A stretch of DNA of 64,000 nt, taken from contig CP136067.1 of assembly GCA_032622095.1 (NCBI GenBank), positions 131,817,990-131,881,989 on the forward strand. Direction: 5' to 3'. Position numbers and translations under genes: made by a program. Below are positions 37,201-52,200 of the stretch, one piece after another (the first letter of the stretch is position 1; each line of letters begins with the position of its first letter). Source of the DNA: Siphonodentalium dalli (lineage: Eukaryota; Mollusca; Scaphopoda; Gadilida; Siphonodentaliidae). The notes below the pieces were generated by a model, which worked only from the letters and a program-made list of their open reading frames with translations, made no database searches and was not told the DNA's origin.

Positions 37201-40200
37201 GTCCACAATCCATCATTGGTCGGAGTCTGTAGACGCCACTGCACAATGTACTGTATGGCCTCAGCACCCCATTCATCAACGTACAGCGGCTGCCAAAACA
37301 AGAGATCAAATTGTTGGGAGGCTTCTAAAATGTTGTATCCTCCAAATAATGAGTAGTTATCCCCCTTTAGAAAATGTTCAGATGATAAACGACCATTAAA
37401 GCGTGCAATAACCACAGGTCGTTTGTTATCATCTGAACATTTCCCACCAATAATAGGAATCTTCTGCATTTTCTATCATCTGCTTATATTTCCAAAACAT
37501 ACCTTAAAATGAATAATGTACCATTCCAATGTATACTTTTATAACTGAGAAAAATAATCCACTTAGTAGAGAGGGTTTATTTGTCTTGGCATGAAATCAA
37601 GAGCCAACAAAATATTTGACAATTAATGTATGTCCGTTTCCGGTATGTCATAAAATAAGACACAGAAGGTGAGATAAAATGTAATAATTTAGGCCAAAAA
37701 AAATAAAGACAAGATTTGTGTCTCAGACAATTTTTTTCTTAATCAATGAGGGAGGACTATATTTTTATTATATTGTGCACAATGTCAGCTGGATCATGAT
37801 AGCTTCCCTTGTATCCACCTCCTACCCCTCTCTACTATACATATAAAGCCCATCAGATAAACCACGCCTCTATCCGTCTACTAGACAGATAAAGCATCCT
37901 CTGCTAGACAGATAAACTTAAAATATGCAAGGAAGAAAGGTTACAAGAACTTGGGACAGTTAACATCCAGCATTTCACGAATGACGTCACTGGATCGTAA
38001 CAACGTTATGGAGCATCATTAGAACGGACCATGCTGGTTTCCGTTGTTAGAGACAGCGTCCTTAGAAACGTCAACATCCACAACGTATTTTCGTGCAATC
38101 GGTGGCGACACCTTTCTAAGAGATCACACGATACGCCCCAAAACGCACTTAAACATAATTTTTCAATGTTCAATTGGTGAAGTCTACATATATAACTTGA
38201 TTAAGCAATTGGCAGTTTGTTACTATAAGGTATACAATATTCTTCCGTGAACTGGTGCATTTGCACTGCCGATCTTGGTGCTACTGCTAGTGCTACTGCT
38301 AGTGCTACTGCTAAAGTTCAGAGTTTCAATTCATTAATAAGTTTCAAGCACAAACATCCAAATGCACATGACTGCTATACTTATACAATTCAGTTTTAGA
38401 TTTGAACGTTACTCAAATCATTTAGATTTTATTAGAAATTACACCATGCCATGATATTTTTCCGGCATAATTTAGAAATTATAAAGCGGACTATTTCGCG
38501 GTGCAGTCGCATGAATACAAAACTGTTTCATAATTAATTAGCCTCTACTATACAGATAAAGTCACTAAATAGGTCATCGCTTCTCTATAAGGGACCTGTG
38601 AATTTTGCGATGTTTTTTGACAAAAACTGCGATAAAATACATTTAAATTTGTTCGGTGGATAAACAGAACATGCACATAGTGTAGCTGAATAGAGAATTT
38701 ATTTTTGCTCGTATGTGGGCATCTATTTGGCGAGCCTCTACTCGCAAAAATAAATTCTTTATTCAGCAACACTATGCGGATATTATCTATATCTAGTAAT
38801 AGTCAGAAAATGTAGCGGGAACTTTATTTTGCATATACAATATACACTCATTTAATTTGATATAAAAATTACATTGTGCTACCAGTATACGACATAGGGA
38901 TAACCTATAATGTTCTAATGCCCCTGACTATTCACAATTGTTATTGTTGTCTATAAATTGACACCTCTCCATGATAACATAATAAATTGACACCTCTCCA
39001 TGATAACATAATAAATTGACACCTCTCCATAATAACATAATAAATTGACACCTCTCCATGATAACATAATAAATTGACACCTCTCCATGATAACATAATA
39101 AATTGACACCTATCCATGATAACATAATAAATTGACACCTATCCATGATAACATAATAAATTGACACCTATCCATGATAACATAATAAATTGACACCTCT
39201 CCATGATAACATAATAAATTGACACCTCTCCATGATAACATTGACACCTCTCCATGATAACATAATAAATTGACACCTCTCCGTGATAACATAATAAATT
39301 GACACCTCTCCGTGATAACATAATAAATTGACACCTCTCCATGATAACATTGACACCTCTCCATGATAACATAATAAATTGACACCTCTCCGTGATAACA
39401 TAATAAATTGACACCTCTCCATAATAACATAATAAATTGACACCTCTCCATAATAACATTGACACCTCTCCATGATAACATAATAAATTGACACCTCTCC
39501 ATGATAACATAATAAATTGACACCTCTCCATAATAACATAATAAATTGACACCTCTCCGTGATAACATAATAAATTGACACCTCTCCATGATAACATAAT
39601 AAATTGACACCTCTCCATAATAACATAATAAATTGACACCTCTCCGTGATAACATAATAAATTGACACCTCTCCATGATAACATAATAAATTGACACCTC
39701 TCCGTGATAACATAATAAATTGACACCTCTCCATAATAACATAATAAATTGACACCTCTCCGTGATAACATAATAAATTGACACCTCTCCATAATAACAT
39801 AATAAATTGACACCTCTCCGTGATAACATAATAAATTGACACCTCTCCGTGATAACATAATAAATTGACACCTCTCCATAATAACATAATAAATTGACAC
39901 CTCTCCATGATAACATAATAAATTGACACCTCTCCGTGATAACATAATAAATTGACACCTCTCCATAATAACATAATAAATTGACACCTCTCCGTGATAA
40001 CATAATAAATTGACACCTCTCCGTGATAACATAATAAATTGACACCTCTCCATGATAACATAATAAATTGACACCTCTCCATGATAACATTGACACCTCT
40101 CCGTGATAACATAATAAATTGATACCTCTCTGTGATAACATAATAAATTGACACCTCTCCATGATAACATAATAAATTGACACCTATCCATGATAACATA

Positions 40201-43200
40201 ATAAATTGACACCTCTCCATGATAACATAATAAATTGACACCTCTCCATAATAACATAATAAATTGACACCTCTCCATGATAACATAATAAATTGACACC
40301 TATCCGTGATAACATAATAAATTGACACCTCTCCATGATAACATTGACACCTCTCCGTGATAACATAATAAATTGATACCTCTCTGTGATAACATAATAA
40401 ATTGACACCTCTCCATGATAACATAATAAATTGACACCTATCCATGATAACATAATAAATTGACACCTCTCCATGATAACATAATAAATTGACACCTCTC
40501 CATAATAACATAATAAATTGACACCTCTCCATGATAACATAATAAATTGACACCTATCCGTGATAACATAATAAATTGACACCTCTCCATGATAACATAA
40601 TAAATTGACACCTCTCCATGATAACATAATAAATTGACACCTCTCCATGATAACATAATAAATTGACACCTCTCCATAATAACATAATAAATTGACACCT
40701 ATCCATGATAACATAATAAATTGACACCTATCCATAATAACATAATAAATTGACACCTCTCCGTGATAACATAATAAATTGACACCTCTCCATGATAACA
40801 TAATAAATTGACACCTCTCCATGATAACATAATAAATTGACACCTCTCCATGATAACATAATAAATTGACACCTCTCCATAATAACATAATAAATTGACA
40901 CCTATCCATGATAACATAATAAATTGACACCTATCCATAATAACATAATAAATTGACACCTCTCCGTGATAACATAATAAATTGACACCTCTCCATGATA
41001 ACATAATAAATTGACACCTCTCCATGATAACATTGACACCTCTCCGTGATAACATAATAAATTGATACCTCTCTGTGATAACATAATAAATTGACACCTC
41101 TCCATGATAACATAATAAATTGACACCTCTCCATAATAACATAATAAATTGACACCTATCCATGATAACATAATAAATTGACACCTATCCATAATAACAT
41201 AATAAATTGACACCTCTCCGTGATAACATAATAAATTGACACCTCTCCATGATAACATAATAAATTGACACCTCTCCATGATAACATTGACACCTCTCCG
41301 TGATAACATAATAAATTGATACCTCTCTGTGATAACATAATAAATTGACACCTCTCCATGATAACATTGACACCTCTCCATGATAACATAATACATTGAC
41401 ACCTCTCCATGATAACATAATAAATTGATACCTCTCTGTGATAACATTGACACCTCTCCATGATAACATAATACATTGACACCTATCCATGATAACATAA
41501 TAAATTGATACCTCTCCATGATAACATAATAAATTGACACCTCTCCATGATAACATTGACACCTCTCCATGATAACATAATACATTGACACCTATCCATG
41601 ATAACATAATAAATTGATACCTCTCTGTGATAACATAATAAATTGACACCTCTCCATGATAACATAATAAATTGACACCTCTCCATGATAACATTGACAC
41701 CTCTCCATGATAACATAATAAATTGATACCTCTCTGTGATAACATAATAAATTGACACCTCTCCATGATAACATAATAAATTGACACCTCTCCATGATAA
41801 CATAATAAATTGACACCTCTCCATGATAACATTGACACCTCTCCATGATAACATAATAAATTGACACCTCTCCATGATAACATAATAAATTGATACCTCT
41901 CTGTGATAACATAATAAATTGACACCTATCCATGATAACATAATAAATTGATACCTCTCTGTGATAACATAATAAATTGACACCTCTCCATGATAACATA
42001 ATAAATTGACACCTCTCCATGATAACATAATAAATTGATACCTCTCTGTGATAACATAATAAATTGACACCTCTCCATGATAACATAATAAATTGACACC
42101 TATCCATGATAACATAATAAATTGACACCTCTCCATGATAACATTGACACCTCTCCGTGATAACATAATAAATTGATACCTCTCTGTGATAACATAATAA
42201 ATTGACACCTCTCCATAATAACATAATAAATTGACACCTCTCCATGATAACATAATAAATTGACACCTCTCCATGATAACATTGACACCTCTCCATGATA
42301 ACATAATAAATTGACACCTATCCATGATAACATAATAAATTGACACCTATCCATGATAACATAATAAATTGACACCTCTCCATAATAACATAATAAATTG
42401 ACACCTATCCATGATAACATAATAAATTGACACCTCTCCATGATAACATTGACACCTCTCCATGATAACATAATAAATTGACACCTATCCATGATAACAT
42501 AATAAATTGACACCTCTCCATGATAACATTGACACCTCTCCATGATAACATAATAAATTGACACCTCTCTGTGATAACATAATAAATTGACACCTCTCTG
42601 TGATAACATAATAAATTGACACCTCTCCATGATAACATAATAAATTGACACCTCTCCATGATAACATAATAAATTGACACCTCTCCATGATAACATAATA
42701 AATTGATACCTCTCTGTGATAACATAATAAATTGACACCTATCCATGATAACATAATAAATTGACACCTATCCATGATAACATAATAAATTGACACCTCT
42801 CCATGATAACATAATAAATTGACACCTCTCCATGATAACATAATAAATTGACACCTCTCCATGATAACATAATAAATTGATACCTCTCTGTGATAACATA
42901 ATAAATTGACACCTCTCCATGATAACATAATAAATTGACACCTATCCATGATAACATAATAAATTGACACCTCTCCATGATAACATTGACACCTCTCCGT
43001 GATAACATAATAAATTGATACCTCTCTGTGATAACATAATAAATTGACACCTCTCCATAATAACATAATAAATTGACACCTCTCCATGATAACATAATAA
43101 ATTGACACCTCTCCATGATAACATTGACACCTCTCCATGATAACATAATAAATTGACACCTATCCATGATAACATAATAAATTGACACCTATCCATGATA

Positions 43201-46200
43201 ACATAATAAATTGACACCTCTCCATAATAACATAATAAATTGACACCTATCCATGATAACATAATAAATTGACACCTCTCCATGATAACATTGACACCTC
43301 TCCATGATAACATAATAAATTGACACCTATCCATGATAACATAATAAATTGACACCTCTCCATGATAACATTGACACCTCTCCATGATAACATAATAAAT
43401 TGACACCTCTCTGTGATAACATAATAAATTGACACCTCTCTGTGATAACATAATAAATTGACACCTATCCATGATAACATAATAAATTGACACCTCTCCA
43501 TGATAACATAATAAATTGACACCTCTCCATGATAACATAATAAATTGATACCTCTCTGTGATAACATAATAAATTGACACCTATCCATGATAACATAATA
43601 AATTGACACCTATCCATGATAACATAATAAATTGACACCTCTCCATGATAACATAATAAATTGACACCTCTCCATGATAACATAATAAATTGACACCTCT
43701 CCATAATAACATAATAAATTGACACCTCTCCATGATAACATAATAAATTGACACCTATCCGTGATAACATAATAAATTGACACCTCTCCATGATAACATA
43801 ATAAATTGACACCTCTCCATGATAACATAATAAATTGACACCTCTCCATGATAACATAATAAATTGACACCTCTCCATGATAACATAATAAATTGACACC
43901 TCTCCATAATAACATAATAAATTGACACCTATCCATGATAACATAATAAATTGACACCTATCCATGATAACATAATAAATTGACACCTCTCCATAATAAC
44001 ATAATAAATTGACACCTATCCATGATAACATAATAAATTGACACCTCTCCATAATAACATAATAAATTGACACCTCTCCATAATAACATAATAAATTGAC
44101 ACCTCTCCATGATAACATAATAAATTGACACCTATCCGTGATAACATAATAAATTGACACCTCTCCATAATAACATAATAAATTGACACCTCTCCATAAT
44201 AACATAATAAATTGACACCTCTCCATGATAACATAATAAATTGACACCTATCCGTGATAACATAATAAATTGACACCTCTCCATGATAACATAATAAATT
44301 GACACCTCTCCATGATAACATAATAAATTGACACCTCTCCATGATAACATAATAAATTGACACCTCTCCATGATAACATAATAAATTGACACCTCTCCAT
44401 GATAACATAATAAATTGACACCTCTCCATGATAACATAATAAATTGACACCTCTCCATGATAACATAATAAATTGACACCTCTCTATGATAACATTAACA
44501 CCTCTCCATGATAACATAATAAATTGACACCTATCCATGATAACATAATAAATTGACACCTCTCCATAATAACATAATAAATTGACACCTATCCATGATA
44601 ACATAATAAATTGACACCTCTCCATAATAACATAATAAATTGACACCTCTCCATAATAACATAATAAATTGACACCTCTCCATGATAACATAATAAATTG
44701 ACACCTATCCATGATAACATAATAAATTGACACCTCTCCATGATAACATAATAAATTGACACCTCTCCATGATAACATAATAAATTGACACCTCTCCATG
44801 ATAACATAATAAATTGACACCTCTCCATGATAACATAATAAATTGACACCTCTCCATGATAACATAATAAATTGACACCTCTCCATGATAACATAATAAA
44901 TTGACACCTCTCCATGATAACATAATAAATTGACACCTATCCATGATAACATAATAAATTGACACCTCTCCATGATAACATAATAAATTGACACCTCTCC
45001 ATGATAACATTAACACCTCTCCATGATAACATAATAAATTGACACCTCTCCATAATAACATAATAAATTGACACCTCTCCATAATAACATAATAAATTGA
45101 CACCTCTCCATGATAACATAATAAATTGACACCTATCCATGATAACATAATAAATTGACACCTATCCATGATAACATAATAAATTGACACCTATCCATGA
45201 TAACATAATAAATTGACACCTCTCCATGATAACATAATAAATTGACACCTATCCATGATAACATAATAAATTGACACCTATCCATAATAACATAATAAAT
45301 TGACACCTCTCCATGATAACATAATAAATTGACACCTATCCATGATAACATAATAAATTGACACCTCTCCATGATAACATAATAAATTGACACCTATCCC
45401 TGATAACATAATAAATTGACACCTCTCCATGATAACATAATAAATTGACACCTCTCCATGATAACATAATAAATTGACACCTCTCCATAATAACATAATA
45501 AATTGACACCTCTCCATAATAACATAATAAATTGACACCTCTCCATGATAACATAATAAATTGACACCTATCCATGATAACATAATAAATTGACACCTAT
45601 CCATGATAACATAATAAATTGACACCTATCCATGATAACATAATAAATTGACACCTCTCCATGATAACATAATAAATTGACACCTATCCATGATAACATA
45701 ATAAATTGACACCTATCCATAATAACATAATAAATTGACACCTCTCCATGATAACATAATAAATTGACACCTATCCATGATAACATAATAAATTGACACC
45801 TCTCCATGATAACATAATAAATTGACACCTATCCATGATAACATAATAAATTGACACCTCTCCATAATAACATAATAAATTGACACCTCTCCATGATAAC
45901 ATAATAAATTGACACCTCTCCATGATAACATAATAAATTGACACCTATCCATGATAACATAATAAATTGACACCTATCCATGATAATATAATAAATTTCC
46001 TCCAGTACCTTTCAGATCAAGCCTTAGTTTAGTGCGTCTGTCATTTGCAGAATGAGGTCCCCAGAGGGTGAATTTAGTGATGCTATCCAGCATAGCGGGC
46101 TAGCTACCATCACTAAATTCACACTCTGGGAACCTCATTCTGCTTAGGCATCATCTTCTCTGGAAAGATTCTTTATTATCAAATTTCTATAGAAACTTCA

Positions 46201-49200
46201 CATAGATTCTATTTATTTTTTTAGTTTATTTTCTCTATATCCCCAAATTGGCAGATGCCACATTGCATAATCGAGGTTCCCAATGGGTGTGCATCACAAT
46301 ATTCATCATTTGGGAACTTCAATCTGAGTCTATGTCTCCCATAGCAGATGAGACCTATGCAGAAGGAGGTCCCCAGAGGGTGAATTTAGTGATGCTAGCC
46401 CGCTATGCGGGATAGCATTACTAAATTCACCCTCTGGGGACCTCATTCTGCAAATGACAGGCACACTAAACTCAGGCTAATGATACTTACATCCCACTCC
46501 ATCGTGAGGACGCCGACAGTTCCCCCTCCACCACGGACGTTTTGTGGAGCAAGTCTTGGTGGAGCCGGTTCTGTTCTGTATTCTTTCACTGTTGATAAAA
46601 CAGAATAGTAAGGCCAAACAAAAAAAGAGTTTTGGTTCTCGGGCATTTTTTTTCTTCAAATCAATGAGGGACGGAGGGTTTTATTTTTATTTTTTACAGC
46701 CGTTATAATAAATGTAGTAATTGTGTTTATTATATGCTTCCCCATTAAATAGTGGGAAATTGCCCTGGCGTAGAGCGTTATATCCATCGCCTGGACCGAC
46801 TCGATGGATAACACTGACCGACTCGATGGATAACACAATAGTATTACTTATTCGTAGATTACTTCCGGTTTATAGCGGCGAATCACATAAGTTTCAAAGC
46901 GTATCAATAACAGCCGGACTATTTTTTTAATTATTGATTTTTACGGTAGCGAAAGAGTTTCCCCCCCTGGATTGTTCTTCTGTTCTAATTAATACTATAC
47001 GTAATAGTAAATTTAAATTGAAGGTACTTTAGGTATTCATGCAAACAATCTACGTCTGCATCATAATAAATAGAAAATTTTCACAATTTACGAAGATATG
47101 GACTCTACATTTGATAATTTGCAATTAGATCAAGAACTTGAAGAAGTATAACTTGGGATAAAGTTTTAGCAAATTTAGAAGAATGGAATAGTGAATTTGA
47201 AGATACTACTGGTACTGGTAGTACTAGTAGTAGTACTGCCAATTTGCATGTAGATATCCATCCTCCATTGACATTTTGCAGTGACATTCCAACTCCAAGC
47301 ACTTATGCTACTGCCATTGCTACAGTCAGCACCACAGAAACTAGTTCAGAACCCTCTGTTAGTAGGAACTGTGGTCGATTTAAGCACCCCTCTGATGATG
47401 ATGTTAACCAATTTAATTCTGAGCAGTGCAATAAAAACACCAAGAGGAAGACTGACTACGACACGAGACTTTTCTGTGAGTTTCTCCTCACCATGAATGA
47501 ACAGCGTCAGCCAGAGTTCATACCACCTGACAAACTGTGCGGATATATTTCCAATTTTCTGCTGTCCGTGAGAAAGAAAGATGGGTCGGAATATGAGCCA
47601 ACCTCGCTGCGAGCGTTTATCTCATCACTTGACAGGCATTTACGATTGAATTCGTATCCGATTTCAATAATCGATGACCATCAGTTTGCTAAATGCAGAG
47701 AAACACTCAAAAGTAAGCAAAAACAGCTGAAGGCGATGGGCAAAGGTAACAAAGTGCATGCAGCTGACCCTATTTCTTCAGAATATTTGGATAAGCTGTA
47801 TGAAGCTCAAGTTCTCGGACCATTTACACCGAAATCACTAATGAACTCAATGTGGATGATATGTTCATTGCACTTTGGAATGAGGACTGGCATTGAAACA
47901 CACTCACTCAGATGGGGCGATGTTGAACTTCGCGAGGATGGCAATGGTGAGGAATATATTGTTTATTCTCAAGAGAGGCAAACTAAAACAGGTGAGAATC
48001 CACGTGACATTCGAAAAACAAAGCCCAGGGCCTACTCTATTGCTGATCCAACGAAGGACCCTGTCGCTCTTTATAAGTTGTTTGCTGATAAGAGACCGGG
48101 GGAAACCAAAGATCCTGACAGTCCTTTTTTCTTGGCTCTGAATCACCAAGGGTGGAGTAAGGGGAAACCATGGTATAAAAGAAATGCGTTGGGCCTAAAT
48201 TACATATATGCCATCATGAAGAACATGCTCGACGATGCAAATCTGACAACAGATAAACGTTTGACACCATACAGCGTTCGTAAACATCTTGTGCAGACGC
48301 TGAACGACAAAGGTGTTCCAGCTCATCAAATCATTCAGATTTCCGGACACCGTAACGTCAACAGTTTGCTGAACTACTCGAAAATAAATCCCGTACAAAG
48401 TAAACAGATATCATCACTATTATCACATTCAGCTTCCACCGACAGCATGGGCAGGAATGAATCTGTACATGTATATGACATTTCTGAAACGGAGCAAGTA
48501 GATAGGTCTACAGTGATAGATATTCCAGCCAATCCAGGCCAAAATTCTACGCCAGTGAGTGTCCCTGATAATCGGAGCCCTACAGTCATTGATATTCCGC
48601 ATACAATTTCTACGCCAGTGTCAGTGAATGTGCCTAATCGGAGTTCTATCGACAGTGGTTCATCGGGTATGTTATCGTCAATTTTCGCTGGGAACACTTT
48701 TCATGCACCGATCAATGTGTACTTACAGAGTTCACAGAACCAGAAAGTCATGATGAATGAAATGAATCTGAACACTAGTCCTGTTTCGGCCAAGCAGTAT
48801 AAGCGAATTCGAAGGATTTATGACTCAGACAGTGATTGAATTGATTTGTTTTAAAATGTTGTATTTTATCGATAACAAATAATTTAATACACAAAGCTAC
48901 TCGCGAGCAAAGTTCTAAAATATTTGATAGAATCATGGAACTGGAAGAAGATAACGATTTGAAAACTTCCGACTTTCGTGAACTTTAATTTCAATAATTT
49001 TAGTTATTTGACTGTTTAATGTTACTAGTTTGAATTAGTTTAGCTGGCCTATCATTCGCCATATGCGTATTGTATGATAACAGTCAACCAATCTATTTAC
49101 TTGTTACACATTTCGTAAAAATCCAACACGATTTCTCCAACTCGAAAAAGTTTAATTCCTAAAACGGAAGTTATTTGTTAGCGATAAAAACACAATGGCC

Positions 49201-52200
49201 GATCGATAGCTTCAAGCTTGTGAGCCATGTGCTTTCTCGCTAAATAAAGACTTAAAATGTTCATAAACTGTTATTTAATTGTTATAATGTTAACTTAACT
49301 TGTTTTATTATATTTTCTTATCATTAAATTATGTATACATTAATTTTCTCACATCATTTCAGAATAAAACAATGGGGACTATTTTTTATGGCGGATATGC
49401 TCGATATTTGTCATTCAGTGGTGAACAAATCAATTGATGGAATGTAAACAAAATGCAAATGTCGAAGCTTTGTAACAGTTTGTAGTGAACTGTGGGACAA
49501 ACTAGCAGTTTTGGGGCCGTTTATAACGTAGCGCATATAATAAAAAGAATACCTACGGGTTTTGGTTGAATACCCGAATTATCTCATGAGTGGGTGCAAG
49601 AAAGTACAGAATTTCCACTCGCGGCTTGCAGCCGCTCGTGGAAATTCTGTACTTCCTTGCACCCACTCATGAGATAATTCGGGTATTCAACCAAAACCCG
49701 TAGGTATTCTCTATATATTAATCTTGTTTCCCCATTGTGCGTTCATACTTTGCACAGTTGTTGGAAGTTCTGACTAAAAACAATTTTCCTCATTATTATA
49801 CCAGTACTTTTTATGTACATGTACACATATATCTGAACTTTCAACTACTGTAATGAGTGAACCATATATCTGTTTAAATTAGTAAATATGATGCCAAATT
49901 GTAAAGTATAATAAAGACACATGTTTGTTTTAGACATGGACACATTATGTCAGAGGTACATCTTATATCCTCCAATTGTGTGGTGACAAAACAAACATGT
50001 GCAACATTAACTTTACCTCATTCAGCATGGTTTGATATCACACAAATCAGATCCACTTTCCTATGATTCTCAGATGTTCCCAACAATTTAAAGTGGGTTT
50101 GTTTTGAAGTGGTTGTATTGAAAGGGTTAAGCTCAGCTGTCACTGGGCTCTCTTGGTGTTGTTCGGAAGCAATTTCTCCATTCAAAATACCCTTTACAAG
50201 TAGAAGAAGTGTATATTCAGAGTTTGCATTTACTGGCACAATACAACAGTCCCTCACCGTTTAGTTATTGTGTATTAATTGCAAAGAAACAGCATTATTG
50301 AATGCTCCAATTACCACTTTAAAAACAGCCAGTATGACGTATTTTGGGAAATCCCCTGGTTTATAACAAATTTGTTTTTTTCTTCTTCTTCTTCCGATTA
50401 CAGTCCACCATCAACAGGCTGATGATTATGACAAATTTTATTTTGGCAACGACTGGCGATAATTTCTCTTCATGATTAGGGTTTGTAATAATATAATTGA
50501 TTTGATTTGAATTTGATTTGAATTTGGAAGTCATGATTAGTTGATTGGATTCTTCACTGGGTCGAATGGGTTTTCTGGGACGTCCAGCATGGATTTAGTT
50601 GGTTCATCATCCTGGTCCTGAACTCATTGACTGGAAAGATGGTGACTATTTCAGTTGGCATAGCATTCCATTATCTTATTTTTAAACTGGGAAACGGAAT
50701 ATTAATTCTAAACAGAAACATTAGATCATCAACAACTGTATTTTTGTTACTTTCAGCAGACTACCATCATTATATTATCATATTCATGGTATAAGAATTT
50801 ATATTACTTACCAGTACCGTAGGAAATTTAAAATTTAAAATCGAACAAACGGATGTGATAACATACAATCAGGGATTTTGTGGTCACTATACCTTACTCA
50901 AAGACATGGCAACAGAAAGGTCGTGGTTTGATCAAGGCTATTTTTTTTCAATGCAGCAGGGCCTGAGAACCAGATATCTTTTTTTTTTTGGCCTAATCCA
51001 TATTGAATATTTGTCGCTAAAACAAGCATTTTGATTGGTCGAGAACTGCTAACTTTGGATTCCGATTCACTCAGGCCTCAAAATATAGTGCCGGACATTT
51101 GCAGAATGAGGTCCCCAGAGGGTGGGTTTAGTGATCTTTATGATCAATTAACAATTTTTTTTAATTTCAACAGAAACTTTTTTTTTTCTGTTTTAGTTTA
51201 GTTTCTCTATATGCCCAAATTGGCGGAGGATGCAATGCATAATTGAGGTGCCCAATGGGTGCATAATACCATCTGGGAACTGGGGAAATCTGGGTTTAGG
51301 TCTCCCATAGCAGTTATTAGATGAGGCCATGCATAATGAGTGTTCCCACCAGGGTTCGCACTGTCAGTAGCCAAATTAGCCAATGGCCAATCTTTTTAGA
51401 ATTTGGCTAATGGAGACGGAAAGCATGGAGTCAGAAAGCTAACTAAAAACGCGCTGAATAGATCGACATTCAAGATGAACTTAGGCGACGAAAGTATTTC
51501 GTACCACAGAAATATCGTACCGTAACGGTGGCGTTGATTGAATTGTGACGGCTGTACAAACGGAACATTACACATTGAAACTGCACATAATCAAACTTCA
51601 CGAGACAGCAAAAGGTAAGGTCTAACATTTAACCAGCCAAATCGTCAAAACACTTAAGCTGTATACTGGTTATGTAATTTTTTGTTGATTAGGCAGTCTG
51701 TAAGATAATTTAGATAATTTACCTAAATGCTTTGTTCCTTACAGACGAGCAGTTCTTAACTCAATGGTTACGTAATGTGTCATTAACTGCGTCCCGTCTA
51801 ATAACCTGGCTTCACACCATAAAAGGTTTGAATACAATAGATCTTCAACAGTTATCACCTTACCATAATAAGCAATAGTTAGCGAACGTCGTAGCGTCAT
51901 CGACATAGAATTATTACAATTGGTTTAGCGGATTTGTGTGATTATAATTATATCGAATTTTAGTTTCATGTTTGCGATAGCCGTATTCTATATTAATGTT
52001 TTATGAATTGATCTGCCTGTGTGATACCTATGTTCGTATAATATTGTTTTTAAAGTTGTTTTTGTATTGTTTTAATTATGTTTTTATTCTGAGTAACAAA
52101 TAAAGTTTAAAACAAATATTTTAGTCATTAATTGTGAACCGCCCAGAAAATGAGGATTTAATTTGGCCAAAGTTTTTTTTAATTTGGCCAAAAACCATTT

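Noticed and set aside
4947-37356. Recurrent short frames containing MNGNKPYFRLNPEKLPIILLW
   Set aside because: Translation of the family B palindrome arm; no gene context.
38928-45973. Many long minus-strand open frames (up to 461 codons) of MSIYYVIMERCQ-type repeats
   Set aside because: They come from the 29-bp satellite read in all three frames; they overlap one another, begin and end wherever a unit variant creates or removes a stop, and have no start context, splice sites or protein similarity.
38952-45997. CRISPR array, because the unit is about 29 bp
   Set aside because: Units are directly adjacent with no spacers, there are no cas genes and the surrounding genes are animal genes with introns.
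46443-46659. Two longer overlapping frames over the FN3-2 first exon
   Set aside because: One is the real exon extended into its introns; the other is a shifted shadow frame.
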